From NCBI RefSeq assembly GCF_028858725.1, contig NC_084771.1:2942915-3006914 (forward strand): a stretch of 64,000 nucleotides of DNA, given 5' to 3'. The notes beneath the pieces were generated by a model that worked only from the letters and a program-made list of their open reading frames with translations, ran no database searches and was not told where the DNA came from. Positions 36,651-50,597 of the stretch are shown in pieces. The DNA is from Colius striatus. Lineage: Eukaryota > Chordata > Aves > Coliiformes > Coliidae. The first letter of the stretch is position 1; every line of letters starts with the position of its first letter. Position numbers and translations under genes: made by a program.

Positions 36651-37017
36651 TGTATCTAAATAGCCCAATAAACTGTTCTTCCATTTTCTGCTTGGGATGT
36701 GCTTCCAAGAAAATATCTCCTTGATCTCAGGATGCACTTCTGAAAAGCAGGGTGGTCACACCCCTGCTCCCTTCACCTCCTCCTGCAGATCTCCCCTGCA
36801 GCTGGGAACTTGGAGAGTGTGCCATTTGACTGGTTCTGAAGAAGGTTTTGGACATAGGATTTAGAGGGATGATGAGAACTCTGTTTTAAGACAGAATTCT
36901 TCCTCACTAAAGCATGAGGAATTCAGGGATGACTTTTCCACAGGTAGTGGTGAAAAAGATCAAACACTTCACTGGGCCTTGGGAAATGAGGCTGTTTTTT
37001 CCCCAAGATTCCTTTCT

Positions 37018-37289
37018 CAGCATACTGCCCATGATGGCCCAGGGCATGGAACAGCCTGTGGCTGGCTGGGCTCAGCTCTCCTGGCCATGCTCCCTCCCAG
37101 CTTCTCATGCCTCTACGTGCTGGCAGAGCACAGGAAACTGAACCATCCTTCACTTAGGATAAGTGCTAATTAACAACTAAACATCACACTAAGGTGTGTT
37201 ATCAACATTATTCTCACACTAAATTCAAACCACAGCCTGTACCAGCTACTAGAGAGGAAATTAACTCTGTCTCAGCCAAACCCAGGACA
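37018..37289 (+). mobile_element. ERV LTR fragment, 5'-truncated (bird ERVL-like family)
   Basis: Matches the 3' half of a widespread avian LTR: CATACTGCCCATGATGGCCC, a cysteine-codon-free GC-rich middle with CTCCCTCCCAGCTTCTCATG, GTGTTATCAACATTATTCTC, then AATTAACTCTGTCTCAGCC ending CCAGGACA. It shares a nearly identical stretch of about 60 bp with the LTR at 50.05 kb. The 5' half is missing and no internal retroviral coding sequence adjoins it. Confidence 0.75.
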
Positions 37290-40200
37290 GGTGGACACAC
37301 ACCCCTGACACTGGTACTTGTGATGTGGTTGGACATGCTGAGAGGCTGTGGTTCACGTCTTACTGTGGGCTATATTCTAGTAGGGTTAGTGAAGGATCCC
37401 TGGTGTTCTCTGTGAATGTACAGAGGATCTCTGCTGGCATCTCTGGACCTAGTAGTATCTTTTCCAGAGCAGATTCTCATCCCTTACACTTCTGTGCTGG
37501 TTACACAGGCACCTCTCTGAGCCATTAATGCATATGCTTGAAAAGAGCAGATGTATTTTTTGACTGCTACAAAGGGAGTGGTGGCTTTGCTGTCAGCCTG
37601 TGCCTGACAAGTTAAAAACCAGTCAGATGCTCTTTGTGTTTGCTGGTTGTAATCTGGCATTTCTTTGGAAGCCTATACTGGAAAGGGAGGCCTGGCTTTG
37701 GATGACATTGATGGAGAGGAGGTTTTCATTCCACTGAGAAGAAAAAAATGATCTGCTGAGACAGCAATGGTTTGGGTGAAACTTGTTACTTGTTTTGGTC
37801 ATGGTTTGGGTACACATCCAGTATGCTATCTGTCTTGCAGAAGCCCTTAGCACCCAGCAGAGTGCTGGTCATTGCCTGCCTTCCTCCTGCCCAGGGGCTT
37901 TTCCTCCAAACTCCTCTCCTTTCCAAGAGGTTGAGTGAAACAGAAGGCTGGTTGGGCATTCCTGGCAGCTACTATCCCGTTCCTCAGTTCTGACCCATGC
38001 AGGAGAATCCTAGGCAAGCTTAGAGCTCTTGCTGTTCAAGTCAATTAAAACCTTGATCTCCCAATGCTCCTGTCCTATTTATCTGTTCCTTGACTCTCCT
38101 GCCCTGTTTCTCTGGCCCATCAGCTGTTCTGCTGCTGCATGGGGTGGAGAAGGGGAAGTGAGATAATCTGACCAGACTTTTTGGTTTCTAGACCACTTGA
38201 AAATCCTGAATGCATATGTTTATGTGACCCAGGGTGAAGGGCCAAGCCTTTGGGTTCTTATCCACACCAGTTCCCTTTGCAGGGTCTCTCCTATCACCTC
38301 ACCAGTACTGCAATGATCTACATGGCACACTGCACTTCAGTGACAGTGTACAGCTGGGAATTCAGGTACAGCTCCTATTGCACTGGGTAGCTGTGCTTGA
38401 GGTTAGGCTCAACTTAGAAGAGCCAGATGGCTTTACCTACTTCCATCTAACTTGCCTGTCAGGGCAGAGCTCAGCTTTGAATCATCTCCTCCCCCAGTCT
38501 TAACTTGGACCTGAATTTTCTTGTGTGGTGAACCAGCTGTCACCCATCCTTGCTAGAGCCAGCATGAAGCATTTGGGGTCTAGATCTATAGTTTCTGACC
38601 CCACCTTGCACAAACATAACTAAGGAGGGATTTGATACTCAGCTTACTTGTCACAACTGCCCTCACCTTCCTCTCTAGACCTGAGAAGGCAGCTGAGCAC
38701 TGCAGAGGTTGGTTCAGGATGAACCTTGTGATGGAGATATGTCCATGGATAATAAAAGCTGATCAAATGCTTTCCCATCCAATTGTTGAGGCACTGTGGC
38801 CAGGCATGCTCAGCCCTAGGCTAGTAGCATTCTCTTGGCAACACTTCTCAACCCTTGTCACATGAATGAGATGCTGTCCCCTCTCCAGAGAGCACCTACT
38901 TCCCTCTGCCATGGGACAGCTGGGCCAAATCCATCTGCATGGGGCTGGGGACACAGAGCAACAATAATATCTTTGTGGGGTGCCTGGGAGGGCAGCTATC
39001 CTGTCATGGACCTCCATCCCTATGCTGCTCTGGACCTTGCAGGACTTGGGCAGCACTGCTGATGGACACTGGGTGTTTAATGACTGTGGCACGTATATAA
39101 TCAGCCTGGGCACTGGAAACTGTCCCTGCCACACTCTGTTGATACTGTGAAGGCATGTCACTTCTGGCCATTGGACTTTTGGCCTCCTGGCTGTCTGTTG
39201 GACTTGACAAGCATACTCTCCTGCCTATCCTTCCTACACATGTGGGGCAAAATGGGGGACAAAGTGGCTGTATGTGAGAAACTCGAGATCAATGAGCACC
39301 ATGGTGAGGCAGAATCATCTTAACCAACATTTAGGGAGCAGAAGAGTTCTGGTGGGATATGTTTCCAGGTTGAAGGGATTTTATGTGCATCATTCTTGTG
39401 TGTGAAAGATGCCCTGGGGAAAGGGCTGTGCCTTACCCCTGCTCTGGACACAGATACTGGCAAGAAAAACAAGGCACTTTGTGGCATCATGTGTGATTGG
39501 TAAAGGGATTGTGCAATGAATAAATTAAAGGCACACAAGTGAAGCTGAGTTGTCATGGCAACCAAATAGCTTCTATTGTTCCACAAGGAGTGTTATTACT
39601 TACTGCCCCTTGTAGGATAATTAATTAATCCTCAGACATCCTTTTGGGAAGGATGGCCCTGGGGTTGGGGCTGGGCAGGCTCAGCAGAGCCCCCAGCTCT
39701 GCCATGCCTTTCCCTGGGACTCTTGGCATCTGCTGGTTGTGTGATGGTGGGGAACAAGTGCTGTCAGTGACTAGCTGTTGCATGATTCAAGAAGTGGTTT
39801 TCCAAGGGCATCCAACTGGATGCAGTGCTGTGGAGGAATACAGCTCCACCTATGTTGTAGGGAGCCCTCCTTGCCTCCCCTCCCATGGGAATGATGACAT
39901 ACTGACCTTTCAGTCCTGGAGGACGCAGGGCTCTCTACAAAGACAGCACAGGCATGTCTTTATGGTGGAAGTTCCCAGAATACACAGAATGCTTTGCAGC
40001 CCTCTCCAGCTGCTATGTGTTTCCTGGTGCCTTGCTATATACAAAGTTGATGCATCTTCATCTCCTGGAAGGCCATGCCCAGATACTGTTCCATGTGCAC
40101 ATGGAGCCATGCCAGGATGCAGGATGTTTCTGGGGTACAGGGCTGGCTTTATAGTGACCTCCCAACAACAAGGAACAAAACCCATCCTTGTACTTTAAAA

Positions 40201-43200
40201 AATGGCACTTTCCTGTCCATCACAGCTGCTGCCTGTGTGTGGTCAGCCCTATTTTCAAGCTCACTTGCTAGAGTAATGCTTTATTACTGTGTACCCCTCT
40301 TAGCCCTGCTAAGCAACGTTGAGCTGTAGCTTCTGTTCTTGTTAGTGATTAGAAGGATTATTTGCTGAGCCAAGATCAGTGACATCAATTGAGATGCCTG
40401 GGAAAGGATGGCAGGCACCAGGCCAAATAGGTATTGGGGAGGGCACGTTTGACTGGCAGACCCTGTGGGAAGTGCTGATCCATGAAGATGAAAGGCCTGG
40501 CTGGAGTCTTTTCACATCCTATACAAGTTTGTGTGTTGGGGATTTAAAGGTAGGAACACCTTCATCATGCATGATGTGGGAAGGGTGGTATCTCCTGGTT
40601 CTCCTTCAAGGACACAGCTGGGTAAGTTGTCTGGTAAATGCTGTTTTGCTGGGAGTTGTTGTAGTGCAGTAAGAATGGAACAGCATGCAGGAATTTATAG
40701 CTGCTTTTTGGTGCACAGTGGTAGCTGGAGAGTCCAGACCCCTTAGTATGGTGCCCAGGTTACTGAGGTTGCACTCTAGCAGCACTGCTGACCCAGGGGA
40801 ATGAGGAACACTGGCTGCATGGAGCTCAGGTCACACTGTAGCTGCAGCAGCATGCAGGTTTCTGTCCTTGTGGTATGTGGCATGAATGCTGCCCAAAGTT
40901 ACCATCAGCTAACAGCCTGCTTTGGTGGACCTAATTCTGATGGTATACAGGACCAATGGCCTCAGAAGGAGCTCAAGTCTTCCCTCAGCCCTGCATGCCC
41001 TTTCAACTGACACCTGAGGACTGGCCTCTGTAGGGTGTATTGCACTTGCTGCACGGTGAGACTAGAGGCTAACACTTTCAGATGTAGCCTTCTCCCTCTC
41101 TGGGTAATCTTCTGGGACATATTTTTCTAGCACCAGGCAGTTCAGACTCCCCTCAAGCATTAATGAAGTATTTCAGGAAGGGTAAACAACCCAGAAGTTT
41201 TGTATGCAATTGAGATAAGAGGTGGTTACCCTTCATAACTCTTCAATTTGCCTGCTCTACGATCTGTGCAGTCCTAAACCTGCTCCCTCCTGTGCATCTG
41301 CACACCATAGACAGCTAGGAGCATCCAGCCATTCTACTTGTGATTTCTTTGTGGCTTCTATAATTTATTCATCCCAAGATGCTCTCCTACATCTGCAATA
41401 ACGTTGTTTCAGTTTGTTGTAGCACTAGCTTTAAAGTTTTATCAACCTGATGACAAGTTGAGAAGTTACAAGAGGCTTGTTGTACAGGGCTAGTGTAAGA
41501 AACAAGGCTTCCAAACAGCAGTGTTTGCAGCAATATGTGTGTTACAGGAACACTGCCTATGGGATTAGCAGTACCTTTTGCTAGGGGACAGTCCTCAGGT
41601 GCAGGTAGGTTAGAGTTTGGTGCAGGATGCTTGGCAAAACTGACCCTGATGCTTTGCTTCATTGCCCCCTTCTCCTCTGGCACCTGTTGCCACACTGCTG
41701 TCTGGGTGGAGGGACTGCACTCACACTGCTGTACTGCACTGGGTTTCATGGGGGTTGTGGGAGGAAGCACCTCACTGCCCAAAGCTTGCTTGAAAAACAT
41801 GTAGTCTTGTTTGGCAAAGAAGTTAGAGCAATGGAAAGCATGTCCCAAGACAGGGATGAGCTCCAAGGGTTCCAAAGAAAATGGATCAGGGTGTTTGTGA
41901 CAAGGACAGTTCATCCTACAACCTATTAGATCATCATCAGTGGGGCAGTGTGCTTCTCACTACATCAAATTTCCCACCTTTTGGGTGTGCTTGAAATAGC
42001 CTTTGTAGTGGAACCTGTCTTGATCAGACTTTGGAGCTCTCTTTTCACAGGAATATGAGTGTGCACTGCCTAGTTGAACCTCAGTTGCAGTGCAATCCAT
42101 GTACAGGGATACATGTGCTTGGCTCTGCTGTGTGCTGGATGCAGCTGATGAAAGAAGGCAGAGTGGATGGCTTGGCTCCACTCGAGAGGCTTTCTTTGGT
42201 ATGCAACACAGCAGCTTCTCAGGCTGCAGGTTCTCCTGATCAGGGCTCTCAACCTTTTCAGGAAAGGGGAAGGGAAGGGCAGGAAAAAAATATATGCATG
42301 TGTGATCACTGATCTGGATGCATTGATGTCCAATCCATCCTCAAACTGTTCTGACAGTCAAATTGTATATGCAAAACCCTGGTCTTCCTTAAGCTGACAT
42401 AGCTTGGTCAGTAGCCTTTGAGGACCTTCAGCAGGCCCTCTGTGTGCCCAAAATAATGCATAGAATCAACTTTGCTGCCATATGCCCCTGAAAAGACTTT
42501 TCCATTGGTATAGATGTCTTGAGCTTTAAACCCCAAGACTTTTAAGGAGCTGTTATACTGTGCCATATACTACCACATATTCTTTTCAAACATACTATCA
42601 TTCTTCTTTCAGCTGGAAGTGTTCTGGTTTGTTGCCATCTCTTTTCAATGGAGAAATGACATATTGATATTTCCCAGCCAGTCTATTCCATGTCCCTGAG
42701 TATCCAAATGTTTTAGAAAAGCAAAGGTTGAAGCATTAAATCCTACAGCCAGAGGTTTCTGAAGTTGCATGCTATGAGATACAAGTATGACACGACACAC
42801 CAGTGCTGTAAATGTTTCCCTCTGGTCTAGGGTATCTGCAGCCCTCTGACACTGGTATCCAAACTGAGTGAGTGTGTGTACACATTGCATCTTGGCATTT
42901 CAGGCTGCTGGATATTGAAGACTGGCAAAATATGGTAGAAGAGGCAGCTTTGGTGCTGTGCTAATGATGGTGTGCTGTAATGGTGCTGCAGGGGCTGTAG
43001 TCCTGGGGGGTTGCTGTAGGCTCTTGGGATGGTGGTGTTGCAGGTAGCAGAGGATGCTGTGGGGCCTTGGTGCTGGAGAAGGGCCAGATGCAACTACTGT
43101 GGCATGGTAAGTGTGGTAGAGCTGTGCCTTACAGTGAGAGAGCCTCAGTCTCTATGCTGGCATAGGTAGGAGTTATGTGGGGTTTGTTTTTTTCCCCCCA

Positions 43201-45704
43201 TGCTAGGGCCCTCTGTGTGCTGTGGTTCAAACTAAAGTGTTGCAAACATGCAGCTGAGATGGAAGGTTCCTCCAGAGACAGCCAATGTGTGTGCCTGCCT
43301 CAGCTGATGATTGCTGCAGCACACCTTAAGTAACAATAACTGTGTGACTTCAAGTCCTGGTGTGCAGGGCTGCAACATGTTGGGTGGCTGCTTGCTTGGG
43401 AAAGCAAATGGTGGCAGATCTGTAGCAGTGAGACTGCATTTCCCTGAAGGGAAGAGGTACCAGGGGATGCCAAGTGGTTCTCTGCAGTGGCCTGTGCACA
43501 CTGCCATCAGTTGCATACAGTCACTTGGGTGGCCTTCTCCTGTCCCTGCTGCTCCAGCAAGAGGAAGTAGCTTGTGCATACACACACAACACCACTTGGC
43601 TAGCAGAAGCAAAGCAAGAGCATCCTGATGTTTTTTCCTTCTGCTAGAGGGATGTTCAGAGAAACAAGATGGATTGTAGCAGGGTGGAGAGTAACCTCCA
43701 AACCATTCTAGACACAGCAGCTTTGGGATGGTCCCTTTTGCAGATAGGATGCACAACTGCTTGCTCTGTGGCTCATCTAAATAAATGGTAAGGGTAGAAA
43801 TCTACTGAGCTGCTAGAAACTTCTTTGCAACAAAGCAGATGTCAGGGACCCATCTTGCCTGCCATTGCTGGATTTGAGGCTACTTTGTCTATCCTTGCTT
43901 GCAGTGGTGACTTTCAGTGGCTGCTGGGGCTTTGGGTGATTTTCAGCAGCAGTGATACAACCTACAAAGCCAAGAATCAGATGTGGTCATAAGCTCCCAC
44001 CACATTATGCTTTTCTTTAACAGAAATTCCACTGATTGTGCTGAAAGACCCTTGGACTAAAGTAGTGCATGAAGAAAAGTAAAGCACCAGCCTCAGAGAT
44101 GCTCTGCAATGTGATGGTAGGGATGACTGGCTGCTCAAGTTTAAACAAGCAGTGGTCCTCTTTCTGCCTGAAAGACAGGGATGGTCCTTCCACAAGAGGA
44201 TAGAGTTCTTGCAAAAAATAGCTAAGAATAAAGCAAACTTGTGAAGGGACCTGAAGAAAACTCCCCATTCATTGGTTCTGAGACTGGCTGCAAGGAGAGT
44301 GTCCCAGCTTAAAAACTAGAAAATAGGTCAGTGTGACTCATATGTCAATATTTACTGCATTTATGGCAACTTGTAGAAGGGAAAAATCTAATCTGTCTTC
44401 CATAATGTTTCCCATTTTATCCCATTCCCATGACAAAATTCTCCCTATGTCCTTGGTCTTGGTGTTGCTTGACTTGCAGGAGTAACACAGTGAATTCACT
44501 ACATCTTAGACTCAAGTTGCTAAGTAACAACCCAAAGATCACCATACAGTCTCCTCAAATGCTGTGGCCAGCTGAAAGCAGAGGTCTGCACAAAGCACCA
44601 GGAATTCCTTCTGAGACAGAGATCTCCAGGACATGGTGTATATGTAGGCAGAGGGCAGAGTGGTAAAGCAGAAGTCCTGCCCTGTCTCTGCCACTGTACT
44701 GCCTGGAGGAGTCCCTATGGGAAAGGGGACAGCTTCTTTGCTTCCCCTGTAAAGGAGTCTCCTGTGCTTGTGCTGAAGGACTCTGATATTTCAAGCATTG
44801 GTGATATCATTAAGTATTTTTGTTGGCTGAATTGCATGATGTTGCCTTGTGCACAGATCAGTAGGTGGGCAAGTGTGGAAACCTTGCTGGAACAAGCTCT
44901 CAGTTCAGGAAAGATTGTGAACTGCTGGACTGCAGAATGACTCTGCCCCTCAGATTTTCTACCAGGCTTGTTTCTTCCTAGGGTCTTGTAGCATTCACAT
45001 GACATCTTAAAGGGTGAGTTTGCGGAAAGCCCTTTGTCTGCATAACTGCATATTCTTGGTTATGGGAAAGCCATTGGGTAGCCTGGCTGATTCCCACCCT
45101 AGACCTTGACTTTGCAGCACGAATAAAATGTGGTGGCAACGCTTGTTGCAAATGATTCCCCCTGTGCATCTTTCAGTGATGCTGTTGTCCCTAAGGAGCA
45201 GCTCTGCAAGTCCTCCAGTATCACAAGTTCAAGCCTCAGGAGGACTGAGTCAACCCTACTCCAGTACAGAGAAGCAGAGTTCACATGTTTTGCTCACCAG
45301 GCGATTTCCCAAATGAGAACATCTCCATGCTCTCTCTGGCTCAGTCCACTCTGCATTCTGCAGGTGACTCCACCCCACAGCAGGAGAGAAGTCATGTTGG
45401 GGAGGATGAAAGGCCATGGCTATACAGCCTGCAGCATGCTTTCAGCTGAACACTATTGCCCTGTATTGCAGTGCTCCATCTGCTCCTGTATCAGCCAAGT
45501 TTATCTTTAGATCTGAACATGGCAGCGCTGTATGGTGCTGCTATGAACCACTTCAGCTTGCACCCCAGCATTCCTGTAGTAGTTAGAATTGCTACTGAAG
45601 AAAACTTTGCCCAGGATAAAAATGTCTTCTTTCTTTCCCCTGCTCAAGTTTTTATTCAGCTTTTTACACAGGCAGAACTCCCACAACCTTCATATATCTG
45701 GTTA

Positions 45705-45730
45705 TTTTTAATATATATATATATTAAAAA
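45705..45730. repeat. 26-bp perfect AT palindrome
   Basis: Five T, then AATATATATATATATATT-type alternation, then five A, reading identically on both strands with no spacer. Capable of cruciform or hairpin extrusion. Intron 3, no gene adjacent. Confidence 0.9.
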
Positions 45731-46024
45731 GCTGACTGTATTGGAGAGCAATGTTCCAATGTGCCACCTGTTTCAATAGCAATGCTGCAGCATTGGAGAG
45801 GATTACTGCAGAATGTTAAAGTCTCTTCCCACAAGTGAAAGCTTCATCTGCTTTGATTGAAAACCAAATTAGATCTTGAGACTCTGACCTTCTGACATCT
45901 TGTCATCTGTACGTTCAGAGACAGCGAGTGCGTGTGCAAGAGTGCCGGTGCCTCAATATAGAAGCAGGATCCAAACACCAGTGTGTGCATGTCATCTTGC
46001 TATTTGAATATGTAAATAAATGGG

Positions 46025-46036
46025 GCTATATATAGC
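46025..46036. repeat. 12-bp palindrome GCTATATATAGC
   Basis: A perfect 12-base palindrome in an AT-rich stretch that also contains ATGTAAATAAAT and GCTCTATATG. It contains a TATATATA core, but no nearby transcript start is evident. Confidence 0.6.
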
Positions 46037-49000
46037 TCTATATGTTATGTACATGTTAAGTGAAGGTGGCAGATACGACAGCTGAATAGCTTTGCTGTTT
46101 GTGAATGCTGGTAGAGGCTTCCTGCGTGCTCCCTACGTCTCTCGTGCCTGCTCCTATCCCTCTCAGCCTTCCTGCTGTCACATTTTTCAGGCCTCTGGAG
46201 AAGATGGTGTGTGGGGACAGGAGTTGTTAATATTCTGAGTCTGTGCTGAGTTGCTAGGCTACAGAGAAAAATGAACATTCAAGGAAAAGAGATGGTAAAA
46301 AGAAGAGGATCTGCTGAGCTGTTTGGAGATCCAGAAAGGTCTCTAGTCAGATGAAAGGGATCATTTTGGGGCAGGAAGGGTGTACATGCATGTGGGATGA
46401 AATGTGGGTAGTCCCTGCTGCCCTGGCACAAAGGGAGCCTGGGGCCAGCTCCAGCCAGAAAAATAGCAGAGGAGGGAGTAAAAGGCAAGACCCACTGGTG
46501 CCTTCTCCCAAGGTGTGCACAACTGGTCTCCTTCCTGCTGGCTGTGCCAGGCTGCAGTGGGTCACCAGGCTGTACCATGCCCTCTTATACATCCTTTGCC
46601 TCCTTATTACAGGGTGTGCTGAGCTCCCATCTGAGGCTGTAGTGAAGGGGGAAGCGAACCCAAAGCATATTCATTGCTCAAAGGATGGATCTCATCTCCC
46701 TTTTCCACTGCAGCAACCTGCTACCACAGGATCTCCTTTAACTCCAGGGTGACTGCAGGGGAAGGCAGCCCGTGGCTTGTATCCCTCTGTCCATCCCCTT
46801 TGATGCATTCCTAGGTGATAGATACACAAAGGATTGAGCCTTTTATCCATCAAGAGTTTGCAGCTAAGGTTCAAGGGAGTTTTTACAATACACAAGCTCT
46901 TGTCCAAGCCTAGTTTTCCCAAGTCCCAGTCTAGTTCCCTTTTCAGCTGCTTCCCCCCATAAACAAGCAGGTATGTCGCTGTACAGGCTGTGAGCCATCA
47001 AACCAACCAGGTGTCTTGTGTTCCACTCTTCTGGAAGGATGGCTTTGCCCTGTGCTCCTGTTCCTGTCTGCAAGATTTCTGTTCCCTCTCAATATTACTG
47101 GCTGTATCAGAACCCTCAGAAAAAATTAAACAGTGCCTTTGGGTATTTTTATTATCTGGATACTTTATTTACCGAGCTCACATGGGCTCCCTGCCAATAA
47201 CTTTCAGCCAGCTCTGCAAATAGAGCTCCTTGGCTCCAGGACTGTTGGTCCTGCTACTGCAGAGAGCACTCACTCAGCGTGGACAGAGACTGCAGCTTGT
47301 TCTCTGCCATCCAGTTGGCCATGAAGTCAAAGTCTGCTTGTTTGTGGAGCTCCAAAGCCTGCTGAAATCTCCTTTTTCTTCAGGCATCCCTTAATAAGCT
47401 TGATTTGTTCAGCAGAATCAGGAGTGTTTCATACAGCTGCATTATGAAAGCCATTGTCAGTTAACTACACTGCACCCGTCCATCAGGTTTATGATCCTGC
47501 AGCCAAGGCTTGGGTTGCCAAAGTGGAAGGATGATGGAACAGGCCATATTGCTTGTACTGCTGCTCCTGTCAGCCTGGACTGCTTCCTTTGGCACTACCT
47601 TGGCATAACCAAGGGCAGACTAACCCATGGATGGAGGCAGAGTTAGATGAAATCTATGATGGTACATTGTCTGATCAGTACCCTTGACAGTAGAAATTGA
47701 TTCCTACATGATGCTCCTGTACTTTTTGGTTGTCCCAGCATGCCTAGACAGTGCTGAGCTCTCACCACAGTTGAGGCAGCTGATTGCTGGCCCTTTAATG
47801 ATAACTCAATCTCGCTGAATTTGTCAGCTTAGGGGTCATGGATACTGCCATGCAGAGTATTGGTAAGTAGAAGCAATCACCCCCAGATATAGAAGTGGGT
47901 CTCTGTGTGCAAGAGTCTCAGGGTTTTCGAGGGCAATAGTTTGCACCTGGTTTTCTTGGGCTGGTTGAAAAGCAGACCTTGTTTTTCAAACCACAGGGCT
48001 GCCATTCTCTACCCTTAGGAGACCAGTCTTGACCTAACTGAACCTTAATGCCAGGAATACTTTCTGCTTCTCTGCATTTCACCATCTCATCTGCTTACCC
48101 TCATCCTTCCTAGATGATCAAGTTTTGCTTTCTACAGGGAATAAACACCATCTTAACCTTTTGGTCAAGCCAATCTGTGCCAGCCTAGTTGAGGTGACTG
48201 TTCTGCCCAGGACATGTTAGTCATCTTACATCATCTAAAGGGTTTGTTTGCCTCTGGCTACCTCCTGGGAAATGACATCTTTGTGGTAGTTTTTGAACCT
48301 GGAAAATCAAACCTTCCTTCACTAAGTTAAAATGGTGTGTTTAAAGTACCGTGTGCCTTGATGTTGTTGCAGAGAGTCTCACAGTTACAGTGCTCAGCAC
48401 TGTATATACAGCATTTTGTTCTGCCAAGTAAAGTAGTAACATTGCTTAATTCATCACAGAATTCCTTACCTATGCAGCCCCAGACTGTGCTGGTGGTCTT
48501 GACTGCCACAGGGGTTTACAAGTTCTATTTAATTTCTTTTCCTCAGGGTGGAAAAAAATCATTTCTGTTCATTACACCCTTGCCACTTGCTTAGAGATGT
48601 GGGCATCCCAAACTACAGCGTGGAGGCAAGCTAGCATCAGAGTCTGCTTTACAGGCAAAAGAAAACGAGGCATAGGTGTGAGTGCCCAAAGTTTCTTACA
48701 GAATTAGCACTGAATGAGCTGAAGTTGATACCCAGAGGTGTTTTCTAGAGTGCCTAATTCTAACGGGCTGCTAAGCCCCTTAAACTGCTTTAATTCTTCA
48801 TTCCTCCAGCCTTCTTTATCTTGTGATCTCTACTAGTCAGTCTCTATGTGGAGGGCTGCAGAACCTCCCCTGCTTGGAGCAAAGTCTGACCAGGTAGGTA
48901 AAAACTCTCTAAGGATACATGCAGGGGCTGTGAAGCCCTTTGCACAGGTTTAGGGTGCATCTCTGGTCTTCCAGCATCACCTTGATGTAATCCAGCTTCC

Positions 49001-50053
49001 TTCCCCTGTGCTTCTGAGGGCTTTAGAAACTGATATCTTCACTAGTCACTGTTCAAATGTCTCACTCAAATTTAATTTACTCTAGTAGGCTAGTTGTTGC
49101 ATGTTTAATTAAGTACAAAGCAATGATTAGAAACGTTTTTGAGCTGTAGTGTCTGTATATTAGATATGCCCATCTGTGTATGCACGAGTTCATGGGCAAT
49201 ACATGCAGTAAGGACAGTGCTAGGGAAGTAGGAGGAGATGAAGTAGGAGAAGTTGTGTGGGAAGGGAGGGGAAGAGGTGGAATGCTGGCACCAACATCAT
49301 CCCATGGCTTGGAGGTGTGCAGAAGGCAGTTATAGAGAGTACCAGAGAAGTGCAGGCAAAGATGGCTCTTCTGAAAGCATCATGGTTTCCTATCATGGGT
49401 CAGCAGAAGCCTGTGGCAGCAAAATCTGTTTTAAATTACCAAGTCCTCCAAGCCAGAAAGCTTGTTGTAATGTAAGCATGCCCCTGAACTCCCTTTCCCA
49501 GCTATGCAATGCGTGATCATAATGCTTCTCTGAGACGCTACAGAGACAGTGCATCAATGCTGTGTGTCTCACACTGTGGCAATGGGTGACCTCGTGCATA
49601 CCTAGAGAGAGGTTAAGGGGAGCAACAAAAGGGGCTAAGTTAACATTTTGACTTAAGTAAATATGGTAAGAGAGAGAAGAGATTTGGGAATTCTTGATGA
49701 AGCCGTTTGGAGAGGTCTGATGCACTAACAGAATGTAGGTGGAAGCAATGCACCTTTAAGGATGTCCAGGAGGGGGGAAAACCCATCTTGGGAACCATGT
49801 CATTCCTGAGACAGGCTTCACTTGAGAAAACATACATTGTACTTCTCTTGGAGGCAGAGGCCAGCTGCTGCCCTCTCTGCACTATCTCAAGCCAGTCATC
49901 CCTCTAACCTGCCCTTTTCCTGGAAGAAATGACATCTTTGGGGACTTGCTGCCTGAGAAACCTGTTTAAGTGAGGATCTTACTTGGTTTTAGCTGTCCTG
50001 GTACTATAATGAGACCTTACCAGTTCCCAGCCTAACTAGGATGAGAAGGTAGT

Positions 50054-50597
50054 TGTCATGGTTTAACCTCAGCTGACATCTAAGCACCATGCAGCTGCTC
50101 ACTCGCTCCTCCTGCATCTCAGTGGGATGGGCAGGAGAAGTGGGAGAGGAAAAAAGTAGTAAAACTTGGGGACTGAGATAAGAAACAATGGATACAATAA
50201 TAACATATGATTACAGTAATAAAATATCATAATTGTATTGAAAAGAGATAGAAATAAACCCAAGACAGACAAGTGGTGCCCAAAGCAGTGGCTGAGCAGG
50301 CGCTGAGCTGATGCCCCAGCAGCTCCCCCAGGTCACACACTGCCCCTGATGGCCCAGAGCATGGAACAGCCTGTGGCTGGCTGGGCTCAGCTCTCCTGGC
50401 CATGCTCCCTCCCAGCTTCTCGTGCCTCTCCTCACTGGCAGAGCACAGGAAACAAAAAAAATCCTTAACTCCAGCACTGCTTAGCTACAAGTAAAAGTCA
50501 GTGTGTTACTAACTTTATTCTCACACTAAATCCAGACCAGAGCCTGTGCCAGCTGCCAGGGATGAAATTAACTCTGTTCCAGCCAAAACCAGGCCAG
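50054..50597 (+). mobile_element. Solo LTR of a bird ERVL-like endogenous retrovirus
   Basis: Begins TGTCATGGTTTAACCTCAGC, continues ACTAAGCACCATGCAGCTGC-like sequence, then an A-rich stretch with GATAAGAAACAATGGATACA, a GC-rich middle and AATTAACTCTGTTCCAGCC, ending CCAGGCCA. This is an LTR type I know from neoavian genomes. It is full length (about 540 bp) and stands alone without gag-pol sequence, so it is a solo LTR left by recombination. Flanking bases (GTAGT before, GTATG after) share only GTA, so a target-site duplication is not clear. Confidence 0.8.
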
